A DNA stretch of 50,950 nucleotides from Nitrospirota bacterium (GCA_040757335.1 JBFLXB010000028.1:1-50950), one strand, 5' to 3'; shown: positions 33,201 to 41,901, counted from the first letter of the stretch. Notes: a model not told the origin generated them from the sequence alone. Program-made: numbers and translations.

Positions 33201-34334
33201 TCATGTTCCGACCCTGAATAGGCAGTACCGGGCGGCATCCTGGAGCACCGTGTCTTCGGATGCGACTTGGGTACAGGGAGGATGCGGACCGCCGAAGTAC
33301 AGAACCCTCACCGGAGCGGTGTCACGGACCAAAACCGGATAGAGGTAGTACGCGGCCCGCCCTTTCCAGAATACGGACACGACCGGATCTTCTCCATGGC
33401 GCGCCTTGAATTCAACCGCCGAGCCCGAAGGCAGCAGGCGAGTCACCTCACCCATGTCCTCCCACAACGGAACACCGTCGATCAGGTGGTAGGCCTCCGC
33501 CCGGTTCCGGTCGCCGAATCGCCGGACGTCCACCCCCAGCGCGATGATCTGATGATAGAAGAGGAACAGGAACCCGACGCCCCACACCGCCACCGCGGTG
33601 GCCCATGCACACCTGCGGACGATGCTCCGAATTCCGGAGTTCCCCCTCACAAGTTGCGCGAGGACTCCGGCGACCAACACTATCGGCATCAGGACGATCC
33701 AGACCGATCGTCCGTTGATCACCGGAGGCGGAAGCGTGTGCATCGAAAAACCCGACAGGGCGGTCGTCTCACCGGGCAACCGCGACCAGAGCTCCTTGAC
33801 CGCCGTAACCCACCACGGACCACTCGGCTCGAAACCTATCGAGGCGACGACCGCCGGCTGGACAGCGAGCGACGGAACGAGTACGACCTCGACCACCCGG
33901 AGGTCGGCACGAGGCGGAATGGGCAGCGAAACCTCGACATCATTGAAGGTCCCGCCACCCGGCACATCAAAAGGGACCAGCACCCGACTGGAACCGTCGT
34001 GCCCGCTCAACACGAGGCCGACCCGACCCTGGGTTGCGTCGCCCACCTTGACGCGCAGATGCATCCGCTCGAACGCCGCAGGATCGTGATCCATCTGACC
34101 GATCGAGATCACGGCCGCGTTCGCCATCGGGGCGACCGTCAATCCCTCCTCGGTGCGAAGTAAGCGACTGTTGCTGGACCTCCATGCAGACGCTGCCCCT
34201 GTGAAATCCCACATCGGCTTCAACGGGGACAATTCCGCGGGCAACGGCCCGGCGCCCAGCGCCACAACGCCCCACACCAGCAAACCCGCGAGGAGGACTG
34301 CCGCTATCGGTTTCATCACCACGCCGACCGTCAC
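33201..34334 (-). CDS. Membrane protein of unknown function with periplasmic beta-rich domain
   Basis: The 377-residue product is not a family I recognise. It has an N-terminal membrane segment or signal (MKPIAAVLLAGLLVWGVVAL). A beta-rich extracytoplasmic part (about 30-190, with VRLVL-like strands) resembles a carbohydrate-binding jelly roll. Two further membrane segments follow (about 208-226 and 240-262), then a C-terminal domain ending ARYCLFRVGT with a Cys-rich stretch. The GTG at 34334 overlaps the previous stop, and an ATG at 34316 is an alternative. It is coupled to the GT-C-like protein, so a role in the same glycan or lipid-linked step is a guess from context. Confidence 0.7.
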   Translation of the reverse strand: MTVGVVMKPIAAVLLAGLLVWGVVALGAGPLPAELSPLKPMWDFTGAASAWRSSNSRLLRTEEGLTVAPMANAAVISIGQMDHDPAAFERMHLRVKVGDATQGRVGLVLSGHDGSSRVLVPFDVPGGGTFNDVEVSLPIPPRADLRVVEVVLVPSLAVQPAVVASIGFEPSGPWWVTAVKELWSRLPGETTALSGFSMHTLPPPVINGRSVWIVLMPIVLVAGVLAQLVRGNSGIRSIVRRCAWATAVAVWGVGFLFLFYHQIIALGVDVRRFGDRNRAEAYHLIDGVPLWEDMGEVTRLLPSGSAVEFKARHGEDPVVSVFWKGRAAYYLYPVLVRDTAPVRVLYFGGPHPPCTQVASEDTVLQDAARYCLFRVGT

Positions 34335-35737
34335 GTACCGCGCCCCACCGCCATCTCGGGACGACTCCCCTCAGCACTCGTTCGCTCCGATACCCACCGG
34401 CCCAACACCTGTACCACCCACAGGGCGGCGAGCGGCGCCACGTGCAGAATGAGGCGGTGCACCACGGTACCGTCTTCCAGGAAACGGAAGAGATCCGTCG
34501 TCGCGAACAGGAACGCAATGCCGCCCAGATAGAAGATCACCGGCCAGAAGAGAAACAGGGACTGCGGGCTCACAACTTCACGCCATCGATGGATCACTGC
34601 GAGTGCAAACAGCGCCCAGAGGATCAGCCAGTTCCCGTCCAGAAAGAACGATCGGAAAAACACCGCCGCGATTCTCAACCAGCGGTCGAACAGCGGAACC
34701 ACCGACGACCCGTCCGGTTGGAACGTGGACGAAATTCCAAAATGGAGTTTCACCAGACTCCACGCGCCCCAGACAAGGAGGGGAGGCGCCAGATAGATCG
34801 ACACGTCCACCCACCCCTTCGTGATGAGAACCGGCGACCGGCGAGCAGCCAGCACGAGCAGCAGGAGGGCGTTGCACGCCACAAACACGACTCCGTCCAC
34901 CCTTGTCCACACCAGCCCCGCCCCGAACAGCGCCGCCAAGACGAGATCTCGCCGATCGCCGGATCGAGCATAACGCGTCAGGGCGATCGCCCCCCCGAAC
35001 ACAAAGTAGGCGAGCGGGAGATTGGTGTAGCCGTCATGGCCATGTTGAAGAACGAGCGGGAGTCCTGCCACGAACAGCGTCCCGAGCATCGCGGGCCGCG
35101 CCTCCCATTGTTCGCGGAGCGAGCCGTAGGCGAGATACAGGAGCGAGAGGAGATAGCCGGGAAACAGGAGCTTGACCGCGACGTCATCCCACGACCCGAC
35201 GAACCAGGAAACCCAGACCTCCTGTAACGAGATACCCAAGGGATAATCCGGATAGTTCGGGCTTCCGCCCCACCCAAACAGAGCGGGGGATGGAATGGCG
35301 GCCTCCAAAAAGATCACCTTGGCCTTGAAGGCGTAGGTGGCCCATGCATCCCAGAATTGAATCGGTTTGAGAACGGCCCGTCCGGTCACGATCAGCCACA
35401 GGAGAGCAAGAACCGTCGCCCCTCCCCACCACAATGGATCGCGGACCACAACCATCTCGCCCAGACCGGTCCGTGGGGCTCCCGGCAACCGGCCCCGCCA
35501 TGCACGCGCCAGCCACCACCCGGCCGCCGGGCCGAGAATGACGGCTATCCCCGCCGCCGGAGTAAGCGGGAGGCCGGCCAGGCCGGCGGCCCCCATCATG
35601 GTGGAGATCCACACGAGGCCCAGCCCGTACGCGAATCCCACACGTTGCGGTCCGTTGAGATGGCGAAGGATCGGCGCCGCGACAAACCCGACCGCCCAGA
35701 TGGACGCAACACCCAGAGCGCCCCAACCGATGGTCAC
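34331..35737 (-). CDS. Polytopic membrane protein, GT-C glycosyltransferase-like
   Basis: The 468-residue product has about 10-12 membrane segments. An early periplasmic-loop motif (FWDAWATYAFKAKVIF) and NYPDYPLGISLQEVW resemble the acidic first loop of GT-C enzymes that use polyprenyl-phosphate sugars. LVWTRVDGVVF fits the same fold. The donor and acceptor are unknown and the family call is tentative. The start is a GTG at 35737 that overlaps the stop of a tiny upstream frame (GTGA). Its stop overlaps the next membrane protein gene, so the two are coupled. Confidence 0.65.
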   Translation of the reverse strand: MTIGWGALGVASIWAVGFVAAPILRHLNGPQRVGFAYGLGLVWISTMMGAAGLAGLPLTPAAGIAVILGPAAGWWLARAWRGRLPGAPRTGLGEMVVVRDPLWWGGATVLALLWLIVTGRAVLKPIQFWDAWATYAFKAKVIFLEAAIPSPALFGWGGSPNYPDYPLGISLQEVWVSWFVGSWDDVAVKLLFPGYLLSLLYLAYGSLREQWEARPAMLGTLFVAGLPLVLQHGHDGYTNLPLAYFVFGGAIALTRYARSGDRRDLVLAALFGAGLVWTRVDGVVFVACNALLLLVLAARRSPVLITKGWVDVSIYLAPPLLVWGAWSLVKLHFGISSTFQPDGSSVVPLFDRWLRIAAVFFRSFFLDGNWLILWALFALAVIHRWREVVSPQSLFLFWPVIFYLGGIAFLFATTDLFRFLEDGTVVHRLILHVAPLAALWVVQVLGRWVSERTSAEGSRPEMAVGRGT

Positions 35738-35862
35738 CTCGCCGCTCCGAAGAGCACAATCCGCTCGCTACCCCGGAACGCCACCAACACGGTCTCAACC
35801 TGTGCACACAGCGGATGCCTCTGTCCACAACAGCGCAGTCTGGTAGGCGCCGGGCGTCTCAT
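35734..35862 (-). CDS. Possible small protein, or remnant of a decayed gene, 42 aa
   Basis: An ATG-started frame gives MRRPAPTRLRCCGQRHPLC and ends VAFRGSERIVLFGAAR, with its TGA overlapping the GTG of the GT-C-like gene. No ribosome binding site is seen. A second tiny frame (20 residues, MTAVSELRAPIKYRINLERV) overlaps the CRTAC1 stop at the other side. A third frame between them is nearly open and protein-like (ALSQFRRHETPGAYQTALLW). The stretch 35738-35946 thus looks like one former gene of about 65 codons broken by frameshifts. It could instead be a real small coupled gene. Confidence 0.3.
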   Translation of the reverse strand: MRRPAPTRLRCCGQRHPLCAQVETVLVAFRGSERIVLFGAAR

Positions 35863-35946
35863 GGCGACGGAATTGAGAAAGCGCAGCCTACACGCGCTCT
35901 AGGTTGATACGATATTTGATGGGAGCCCGGAGCTCGCTCACCGCGG

Positions 35947-37596
35947 TCATTGGTGGCTTCCTTCGGTAATCGTCGTCCGCTGATCAGCGGAAACCGCGGT
36001 CAACCGATCCGTGATCCCGCTCGGCCAACGAACCGTGACCTCGTCCGCCGCTGACGCGTCGCCCAAGCCGAACAGCACCGCACGTTCACTCTGCGAGAGG
36101 TAGCTTGACCCGGATCTGACCATCCGAGTCTGGGTTCGCCCTCCTGCCGTGACTCTGATCACGGCTCCCAGGCCGTCACGATTGCTCGACACGCCCACCG
36201 GTTTGATCCTGAGCCAATGCCCCTTCGCGAGTTGGTTGCGATAGAGACGAGCCGGACCGTTGTTCTCGGTAAACGCCAGATCCGGATCGCCGTCCCGATC
36301 AAGGTCAGCCGCCGCGAGGCCGCGGCCCACGAACGGCGCGCTGAGACCGACCGCCTCGCCGACCTCGACGTACGTGCCGTCGTCCTTCCCGCGAAACACC
36401 AGCGGTCGCTCCGCTTGCGGCACGCCGCCGTCGAGCGCGCGGGCCAATTCGGCGTCCACGTGGCCGTTGGCCGCCACGACATCGAGCCGTCCGTCCAGAT
36501 CCACATCCACGAAGACCAGCCCGAACGTGAGGAACGGCAGACTGGGGCCGAGCAGCCCCGTCTCACGCACGCGATCGTGGAAGCGACCGTCCTCGTCGCG
36601 TTGGTAGAGCGCGAACCCCTCGCCGATGAAGTTGCCGATGACCGTACGTCCGCGCGCGTCGTCCACGTCGATCCCCATCCCGGCCCGCGCCATCCCGAAT
36701 CGGCCGGGCCAAGGCGCGAGTTTCGCGCTCCAGTCTTCGAACGTCCCGTCCCCCCGGTTGCGATATAAAAAATTGGGCATTTGGTCGTTCGCGACGAAGA
36801 GATCGACCCACCCGTCTCCGTCCGCATCCAGCATGGCGGCGCCGAGCGCCTTGCCGGGCTTGGCAAGGCCCACACGCGACGTCGCGTCTTCGAATCGACC
36901 GTTGCCCACGTTGCGAAAGAACCGGGGCGAATCGGGCGGGTACGGATCCGGGCCGCAAAACACCTTGACTCGCCCCTCGAGTCGGCAGACCTGATCGGTT
37001 TCCTGGGACCACGCCACGTACCGGCAGACGAACAGGTCCAGTCGCCCGTCCGCATCCGCGTCGAACCACACGGCGCAGGTGCTCCAACCCGTGTCGCCGA
37101 CGCCCGCGACATCCGTCACCTCGGCGAACCGCCCCCCGCCCTCGTTGTGAAACAACGACACGCCTCCGTGGCCGGTCAGCAGCACGTCTTCGCGCCCGTC
37201 GTTGTCATAGTCGGCCGCGGCGCAGCCCATCCCGTATGAAGACGTGTTGATCCGGGACGCCGCGGTCACGTCCTCGAACCGGCCGTCGCCCCGGTTGCGA
37301 TAGACGGCGACGCCGGGCCCCGGGGCGGAGTCCTCCCACCGTCGGCCGCTCATGAACAGGAGGTCCGGGCGGTCGTCCGCGTCGAAGTCGATCACGCACA
37401 CGCCCGCCCCGAACGTCTCGGGATACCACGCCCGTCCGTCCGCCCCGTTCACGTGTCCGGCCCGCACGCCTGCGCGAGCCGTCACGTCCACGAAACCGAC
37501 CGCATCCGTTTCCGGAGCGATCCGAGCGCAGGCCCAGGCCGTCAGCAGGCCGACGAGCGCGGTCAGCACACCCCGGGCGACGGGAGCACCCGACAC
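35947..37596 (-). CDS. CRTAC1-family FG-GAP repeat protein with ASPIC/UnbV domain
   Basis: The product is about 549 residues. A signal peptide (RGVLTALVGLLTAWAC, possibly a lipobox) is followed by FG-GAP/VCBS repeats with calcium-type loops: DFDADDRPDLL, DYDNDGREDVL, DADADGRLDLF, DADGDGWVDLF, DVDLDGRLDVV and DLDRDGDPDLA. The C-terminal ASPIC/UnbV domain contains GVSSNRDGLGAVIRV. Such secreted proteins fold as integrin-like beta-propellers; their roles are mostly unknown. I prefer the GTG at 37596, which lies just after the Lrp-like stop and gives a normal signal peptide. A GTG at 37635 would add 13 residues overlapping the upstream gene. Confidence 0.88.
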   Translation of the reverse strand: MSGAPVARGVLTALVGLLTAWACARIAPETDAVGFVDVTARAGVRAGHVNGADGRAWYPETFGAGVCVIDFDADDRPDLLFMSGRRWEDSAPGPGVAVYRNRGDGRFEDVTAASRINTSSYGMGCAAADYDNDGREDVLLTGHGGVSLFHNEGGGRFAEVTDVAGVGDTGWSTCAVWFDADADGRLDLFVCRYVAWSQETDQVCRLEGRVKVFCGPDPYPPDSPRFFRNVGNGRFEDATSRVGLAKPGKALGAAMLDADGDGWVDLFVANDQMPNFLYRNRGDGTFEDWSAKLAPWPGRFGMARAGMGIDVDDARGRTVIGNFIGEGFALYQRDEDGRFHDRVRETGLLGPSLPFLTFGLVFVDVDLDGRLDVVAANGHVDAELARALDGGVPQAERPLVFRGKDDGTYVEVGEAVGLSAPFVGRGLAAADLDRDGDPDLAFTENNGPARLYRNQLAKGHWLRIKPVGVSSNRDGLGAVIRVTAGGRTQTRMVRSGSSYLSQSERAVLFGLGDASAADEVTVRWPSGITDRLTAVSADQRTTITEGSHQ

Positions 37597-37598
37597 GG

Positions 37599-37850
37599 TC
37601 AGAGGTGGGGAGCGGGCGGAGACAACACCAGACACGTCATGGTCTGCGTCACGCCGTCGATCGCCCGAATGTTGGGCAGGATGACTTCCCCGAGATGGTT
37701 GAGGTCTTGCGCCGCCACATGGACGACCATGTCGTAGACCCCGGTCACCATGTAGACCCCTTTGATGCCTTCGATGCGCCCGAGGGTTTTGTAGGCGCTC
37801 TTGGTGTGGTCGCCCGTGACGTTTACCAGAATGAACGCTTCGAATGCCAT
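37599..37850 (-). CDS. Lrp/AsnC ligand-binding (RAM) domain protein without DNA-binding domain
   Basis: The 83-residue product consists only of the regulator-of-amino-acid-metabolism fold: AFEAFILVNVTGDHTKSAYK, GVYMVTGVYDMVVHVAAQ, and ILPNIRAIDGVTQTMTCLVL. The helix-turn-helix of full Lrp/AsnC regulators is absent. ATG 37850 directly follows GGAGAGGATC, so a longer start at 37904 is rejected. Stand-alone RAM proteins form oligomers and may bind amino acids; some modulate full-length Lrp proteins. It lies 10 bases after moeA and immediately before the CRTAC1 gene, so it is co-transcribed, but the functional link is not obvious. Confidence 0.9.
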   Translation of the reverse strand: MAFEAFILVNVTGDHTKSAYKTLGRIEGIKGVYMVTGVYDMVVHVAAQDLNHLGEVILPNIRAIDGVTQTMTCLVLSPPAPHL

Positions 37851-37860
37851 GATCCTCTCC

Positions 37861-39108
37861 TTACGACGTGGGCTGCCTCTCTCCTTGGAGGAGGCGCACA
37901 TCAACCATCGTCCCCGCCTCGACGCGAGCCGCGTCGTGTGCGAGCACGATCAATCCCTCGGCCTTGACCATCGACGTGAGCACGCCGGAATCCTGCGAGC
38001 CGGTGGGCGCCGCGCACAGGCGCGTCCCGTTGCGCCACAACCGCGCTCGGACAAAATGGGTTTTCCCGGGCGCTTTGTCGATGCCTGCCGCGAGTTCGGC
38101 CACCACGCTCGGCCGGTCCAGCGCGGTCGCGCCCCCCATTCGGAGGAGCGCGGGCCGGACGAACACCTCGAACGTCACCATCGACGACACCGGGTTTCCC
38201 GGCAAGCCGAAGACCGGCATCCCCGCGACCGAGCCGAAGGCCATCGGGCTCCCCGGCTTCATGGCCACGCGCCAGAACTCCATGACCATACCGAGTTCGG
38301 TCAAGACGTCCTTCACGAAGTCGAACTTGCCCACCGACACGCCGCCGCAGACGATCAGCCCGTCGAGACCGTCCAGCCCTGCCAGCGCCGCCCGCAACGA
38401 GGCCGCCGTGTCCCTCGCAATACCCATCACCACCGGAACGCCGCCGGCCTCGACGATTTGGGCCGCGACCGCGTAGCTGTTCACGTTGTAAATGCGGTCC
38501 GGTCGCTCGGACTCCCCGAGGTCGATGAGTTCGTCGCCGGTCGCGAGCACGCCGACCCGGGGCTGACGGCCGACGGTCACCGCGGTGTGGCCCAGCGACG
38601 CCAACATGCCGACCTCAGCGGGCCGAACCCGCCGGCCCTTGGGGATGACCACCGCGCCCGCGCGGACGTCTTGACCACGCACGCGCACCGACTCGCCGGC
38701 TTCGGCCGCCGCTCGAATCAGCACCCGTTCGCCGTCGAGCGACGTATCTTCCACCATCACCACCGCGTCGGCGCCCTCCGGCATGGGTGCGCCCGTCATG
38801 ATCCTCGCCGCCGTGCCCGGCGTGACGGTCTTGTTCGGCATCAGCCCCGCGGGGATCTCCTCGATCACGGTGAGCGCCACCGGCCGATCGCGGGTCGCGG
38901 ACGCGACGTCGGTTGCGCGCACGGCGTAGCCGTCGACCGATGAGTTGTTCCACGGAGGGATATCCCGCGTGGCGACTATGTCCTCGGCAAGAACCCGTCC
39001 CAAGGCGGCGAGGACCGGCACACGTTCGGTTCCCAACGTGCCCGCTGCGCCGAGGACGGTCTTGAGCGCCGCCTCGACCGGCAGCATGGCGGACCGGCTG
39101 CTAGCCAC
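37861..39108 (-). CDS. moeA: Molybdopterin molybdotransferase MoeA
   Basis: The 415-residue product has the MoeA blocks: DIPPWNNSSVDGYAVRATD near the N-terminus, MTGAPMPEGADAVV, VLATGDELIDLG, YNVNSYAVAAQIVEAGG, CGGVSVGKFDFVKDVL and VFGLPGNPVSSMVTFEVFVRP. It inserts molybdate into adenylylated molybdopterin. The GTG at 39108 is favoured by GGGAGGGAAGC just before it, although an in-frame ATG at 39087 exists. It overlaps the methyltransferase stop by eight bases. No other molybdenum-cofactor gene or molybdoenzyme lies in the window. Confidence 0.96.
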   Translation of the reverse strand: MASSRSAMLPVEAALKTVLGAAGTLGTERVPVLAALGRVLAEDIVATRDIPPWNNSSVDGYAVRATDVASATRDRPVALTVIEEIPAGLMPNKTVTPGTAARIMTGAPMPEGADAVVMVEDTSLDGERVLIRAAAEAGESVRVRGQDVRAGAVVIPKGRRVRPAEVGMLASLGHTAVTVGRQPRVGVLATGDELIDLGESERPDRIYNVNSYAVAAQIVEAGGVPVVMGIARDTAASLRAALAGLDGLDGLIVCGGVSVGKFDFVKDVLTELGMVMEFWRVAMKPGSPMAFGSVAGMPVFGLPGNPVSSMVTFEVFVRPALLRMGGATALDRPSVVAELAAGIDKAPGKTHFVRARLWRNGTRLCAAPTGSQDSGVLTSMVKAEGLIVLAHDAARVEAGTMVDVRLLQGERQPTS

Positions 39109-39637
39109 GCTTCCCTCCCGGCTTGACCGCGACCAGTTGGGCCACGAACTGGCCGCCGACCAAACCTTCGCGCGACGCCAGCACGGTGAATCCCTCGAAC
39201 AGTCGCGGCAGCTCGCCCGGTTGCAGGCAGAAGCCCGTTCGCTTCGGACGGCCGAAGCGCTGTTGGTTTTCGACGGTGAACGTCTCGTACACGATCGCGC
39301 CGCCGGGTTTGATCGCCTCGCGGATCTGCGGAATCAGCGCGCGGTCCAGGAAATAGAACACCACCACCAGGTCGTACGCGGCCGGCGGGATTCGATACGT
39401 GTCCAGATCGGCCTGCTCCACGCGCAACGACAGACGACGCTCAGCCGCCTCGCGGCGGCACGCCGCAACGGCGTCGGGATCGCGTTCGATCCCGTGGACC
39501 TGCCAACCCGCTTCCGCAAGATAGAGCGCATGGCGGCCGTATCCCATCGCGATGTCCAGCGCCGTGCCCTTGGGCAATCGGTCCCGAAACTCCACCAGCA
39601 GCGGCGCCGCGTCGCGCACGTCATGGCAGTCGGCCAT
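39101..39637 (-). CDS. Class I SAM-dependent methyltransferase (TehB-like)
   Basis: The 178-residue product carries a SAM-binding motif I variant ALDIAMGYGRHALYLAEAGW, the acidic end of strand 2 (GIERDP), and motif IV AYDLVVVFYFLDR. RFGRPKRTGFCLQPGELPRLF follows. The short size and YETFTVENQQ segment resemble TehB-like methyltransferases. The substrate is unknown. ATG 39637 overlaps the zinc-ribbon stop by one base (TGATG), so it is translationally coupled. A longer frame upstream is the antiparallel shadow of neighbouring genes. Confidence 0.85.
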   Translation of the reverse strand: MADCHDVRDAAPLLVEFRDRLPKGTALDIAMGYGRHALYLAEAGWQVHGIERDPDAVAACRREAAERRLSLRVEQADLDTYRIPPAAYDLVVVFYFLDRALIPQIREAIKPGGAIVYETFTVENQQRFGRPKRTGFCLQPGELPRLFEGFTVLASREGLVGGQFVAQLVAVKPGGKRG

Positions 39638-39825
39638 CAGTCGCTCACGTCGATCGCGCGGCCCTCGCAGGTCGGACACTGCACGATGGGCAAATCCGCC
39701 ACGATGTCGGCGTACCGAAACTCGTGTCCACACACACGGCACGACAGGGCTTTGGCGCCGCACGAGCCGCACAGATCTCCCTCGGCTCCGGCGATCGGCG
39801 CGGCGCACGCGCGACAGCTCGTCAT
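39637..39825 (-). CDS. Small zinc-ribbon protein, 62 aa
   Basis: The product MTSCRACAAPIAGAEGDLCG continues with SCGAKALSCRVCGHEFRYA and ends with CPTCEGRAIDVSD. It contains four CxxC pairs, enough for two zinc ribbons. Such small proteins are common and of unknown function. ATG 39825 is set by a perfect site: CAGGAG followed by seven bases. That site is the last copy of a 12-bp repeat encoding the end of the upstream protease. It overlaps that protease stop by four bases and the methyltransferase start by one. Confidence 0.8.
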   Translation of the reverse strand: MTSCRACAAPIAGAEGDLCGSCGAKALSCRVCGHEFRYADIVADLPIVQCPTCEGRAIDVSD

Positions 39826-41018
39826 CGCAAGTCTCCTGGCGAGTCCCCTGGCGAGTCTCCTGGCGAGTCTCCTGCCGGACGCGCGGCCCTTAACTCGGAC
39901 CAGGCCACCGGCAACGGCTCGGTGGGCCATGACCCAGCTTGCGCGATCTCCGCGCGCAACCGCTCCGCGCGATCCGCGCTCATCGGGTGCGTGGACAGCA
40001 ATGTCATGCCCGATTCCTCACGGGCCAGTTTTTCGAAGAACGTGACCATGCCCTGGGGGTCGATCTTCGCGCGCCGGAGCAGCTTGAGACCTTGCAGGTC
40101 GGCCGCGGTCTCCTGCTCCCGACTGAACGTGAGACTGCCCAACCGGTCGGCAAGTTGGCCCACGCCGGACAGCGGCCCCGAGCTGCCGAAGAGAATTTTG
40201 ATGGTCGCGCTCCACCCGAGTGAGCGAACCAACCCCTGGAGGCTGTGGCGAAGCACCACGTGCTGCACCTCGTGCGCGAGGACGCCGGCCACCTCCTCGG
40301 GCGTGTCCGCGGCGTTGAGCAGACCGGTGAACACCACCACGTGGCCCGCAGGCACCGCAAACGCGTTGATCTGGGGGTCGTCAATGACGTGCCATTGGAA
40401 CCGGTAGGGAGAGTCGATCTCCGCGGTCAAGCGGCCGCCGATCGCGTTGACCGCATCCACCGCGGCCCCTTCGCTCAGTAGGCTAGCGCCGGCTGTAAGC
40501 TGCGCGAACGCCGACTCTCCGAGCTGTTCCTCCCAGGCAATGGGAATCCGATCGACCGCCGCCCCCACGATGCGGTCGGCCTGCCACCACAGCAGCGCCA
40601 AGAAGAAGAGGGGCGCCAGAACAATCGTGCCGATGAGGGCCCAGCCCACCCCGCTTGCGACCCGCCCGCGGCGAAGCTGCGCGTCGAGTCGCTCGATTTC
40701 CACCTGCAGGCCGGGAGGCGGGGCGTTGCGGACGCGTCGCGCGAGCGCGTCGTCGTCCAGGACCAACGCCCACGGCCCGTTGTCGGACCACGTCAACTGA
40801 AATTGGCGGCGCTCGAACCCGCCGGGCTCGACCCGAATCGCGACATACGGCACCGAATGCTCGCGCTGCGTGTCCGGCCACAGGCGAAGCCGGTCCTCCG
40901 CCAAGTCGAACTCGACGCGCTCGCCTTGGGGCACGAGCCCCGTCCCGAAGCATAACCCGCGACCGGTAAGGTTCACGGAGAGCGCGGGCGTTACAAGCGT
41001 GTCCAAATCCCTGACCAA
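39822..41018 (-). CDS. M48-family membrane metalloprotease
   Basis: The 398-residue product has an N-terminal cytosolic beta-rich domain (about 1-100), a membrane segment (about 120-145, IGTIVLAPLFFLALLWW) and the M48 peptidase domain. The zinc motif is HEVQH (LAHEVQHVVLRH) and the third ligand the Glu of EQETAADLQG. LLSTHPMSADRAERL is a usual C-terminal block. Members degrade membrane or periplasmic proteins. The tail repeats GDSP three times, encoded by a 12-bp tandem repeat. The only upstream start in frame after the previous stop is a TTG at 41018; a GTG at about 40980 (VNLTGRG) is possible. Confidence 0.88.
   Translation of the reverse strand: MVRDLDTLVTPALSVNLTGRGLCFGTGLVPQGERVEFDLAEDRLRLWPDTQREHSVPYVAIRVEPGGFERRQFQLTWSDNGPWALVLDDDALARRVRNAPPPGLQVEIERLDAQLRRGRVASGVGWALIGTIVLAPLFFLALLWWQADRIVGAAVDRIPIAWEEQLGESAFAQLTAGASLLSEGAAVDAVNAIGGRLTAEIDSPYRFQWHVIDDPQINAFAVPAGHVVVFTGLLNAADTPEEVAGVLAHEVQHVVLRHSLQGLVRSLGWSATIKILFGSSGPLSGVGQLADRLGSLTFSREQETAADLQGLKLLRRAKIDPQGMVTFFEKLAREESGMTLLSTHPMSADRAERLRAEIAQAGSWPTEPLPVAWSELRAARPAGDSPGDSPGDSPGDLR
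39827..39874 (-). repeat. Four 12-bp tandem repeats (CAGGAGACTCGC) forming a protease tail and a ribosome binding site
   Basis: Copies read on the minus strand are CAGGAGACTCGC twice, then CAGGGGACTCGC and CAGGAGACTTGC. In the protease frame each unit adds Gly-Asp-Ser-Pro. The last copy places AGGAG seven bases before the zinc-ribbon ATG, so the repeat serves coding and translation start at once. Confidence 0.85.
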
Positions 41019-41048
41019 TCGAGCCCGTTCAGGTCCACGGTCGGGCTC

Positions 41049-41843
41049 TTAGTTGTCGCCGTCCAGTAGTCCACCCAACCCGCGGAGCAGCGATCCCTCC
41101 TCGCGCGCGCCTCCCCGTTGCGGTGCGGCCGCGTAGATACGGTTTGCGAGCCGGGACAGCGGCAGGGACTGCAACCACGCCCGGCCGGGACCGCGCAACG
41201 TCGCAAAGAACAGGCCCTCCCCCCCGAACAAGGCGGACTTAATTTTACCCACGTACTCGATGTCGAAGTCCACGGAGCTCTGCAACGCGACGATGCACCC
41301 GGTGTCCACGCGGAGCATCTCGCCGGGCTTCAGGGTCCGCTCGGCAATGGTCCCACCCGCGTTCACGAACGCCACGCCGTCGCCCTCCAGCTTTTGCATG
41401 ATGAACCCTTCACCGCCGAACAACCCAACGCCCAACCGCTTCTGAAACGCGATGCCCACCGAGACCCCTTTGGCCGCGCACAGAAACGAATCCTTCTGGC
41501 AGATGAGCGTACCGCCCAGTTCGTCGAGTTTCATCGGGACGATCTTTCCGGGATACGGCGCCGCGAACGCCACCCGGCGTTTGTCGCGCGCCTTGTTCAC
41601 GAACACGGTCATGAACAACGACTCGCCGGTGAGCAGGCGCTTGCCAGCTCCCACCAACGCGCCGAACAGCCCCGGCTTGCCGCCCGAGCCGTCACCGAAC
41701 ACGGTTTCCATCTCGATGCCGTCGTTCATGTACATCATGCCGCCGGCTTCGGCCACGGCCGCCTCTTCCGGGTCCAATTCGATCTCGACGTACTGCATGT
41801 CGTCGCCGAAGATTTCGTAGTCGATCTCGTGCATCAGCGCCAT
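41049..41843 (-). CDS. AIM24 / TIGR00266 family protein
   Basis: The 264-residue product belongs to the AIM24 family: [49 protein letters not shown] and [19 protein letters not shown] are typical. The fold is a glycine-rich double-stranded beta-helix; AIM24 is a mitochondrial protein in yeast, and bacterial roles are unclear. The ATG at 41843 is preceded by AAGGAG and by a near-consensus promoter at 41873-41901. It is the first gene of the long minus-strand run that follows; the protease starts 30 bases later. Confidence 0.9.
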   Translation of the reverse strand: MALMHEIDYEIFGDDMQYVEIELDPEEAAVAEAGGMMYMNDGIEMETVFGDGSGGKPGLFGALVGAGKRLLTGESLFMTVFVNKARDKRRVAFAAPYPGKIVPMKLDELGGTLICQKDSFLCAAKGVSVGIAFQKRLGVGLFGGEGFIMQKLEGDGVAFVNAGGTIAERTLKPGEMLRVDTGCIVALQSSVDFDIEYVGKIKSALFGGEGLFFATLRGPGRAWLQSLPLSRLANRIYAAAPQRGGAREEGSLLRGLGGLLDGDN

Positions 41844-41872
41844 ACGTTTCTCCTTGCCGCAATAGGAAGCCC

Positions 41873-41901
41873 ATGATAGGACCGGGATCGCGGAAAATCA
41901 A
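41873..41901 (-). promoter_or_regulatory. Promoter of the AIM24-to-membrane-protein gene run
   Basis: On the minus strand TTGATT (41896-41901), 17 bases, then TATCAT (41873-41878). Transcription would begin about 25 bases before ATG 41843. No other convincing promoter was seen down to the di-heme fusion gene. Confidence 0.6.

Noticed and set aside
39827-39874. Possible CRISPR-like array
   Set aside because: The 12-bp units are contiguous with no spacers and are in frame inside a coding sequence.
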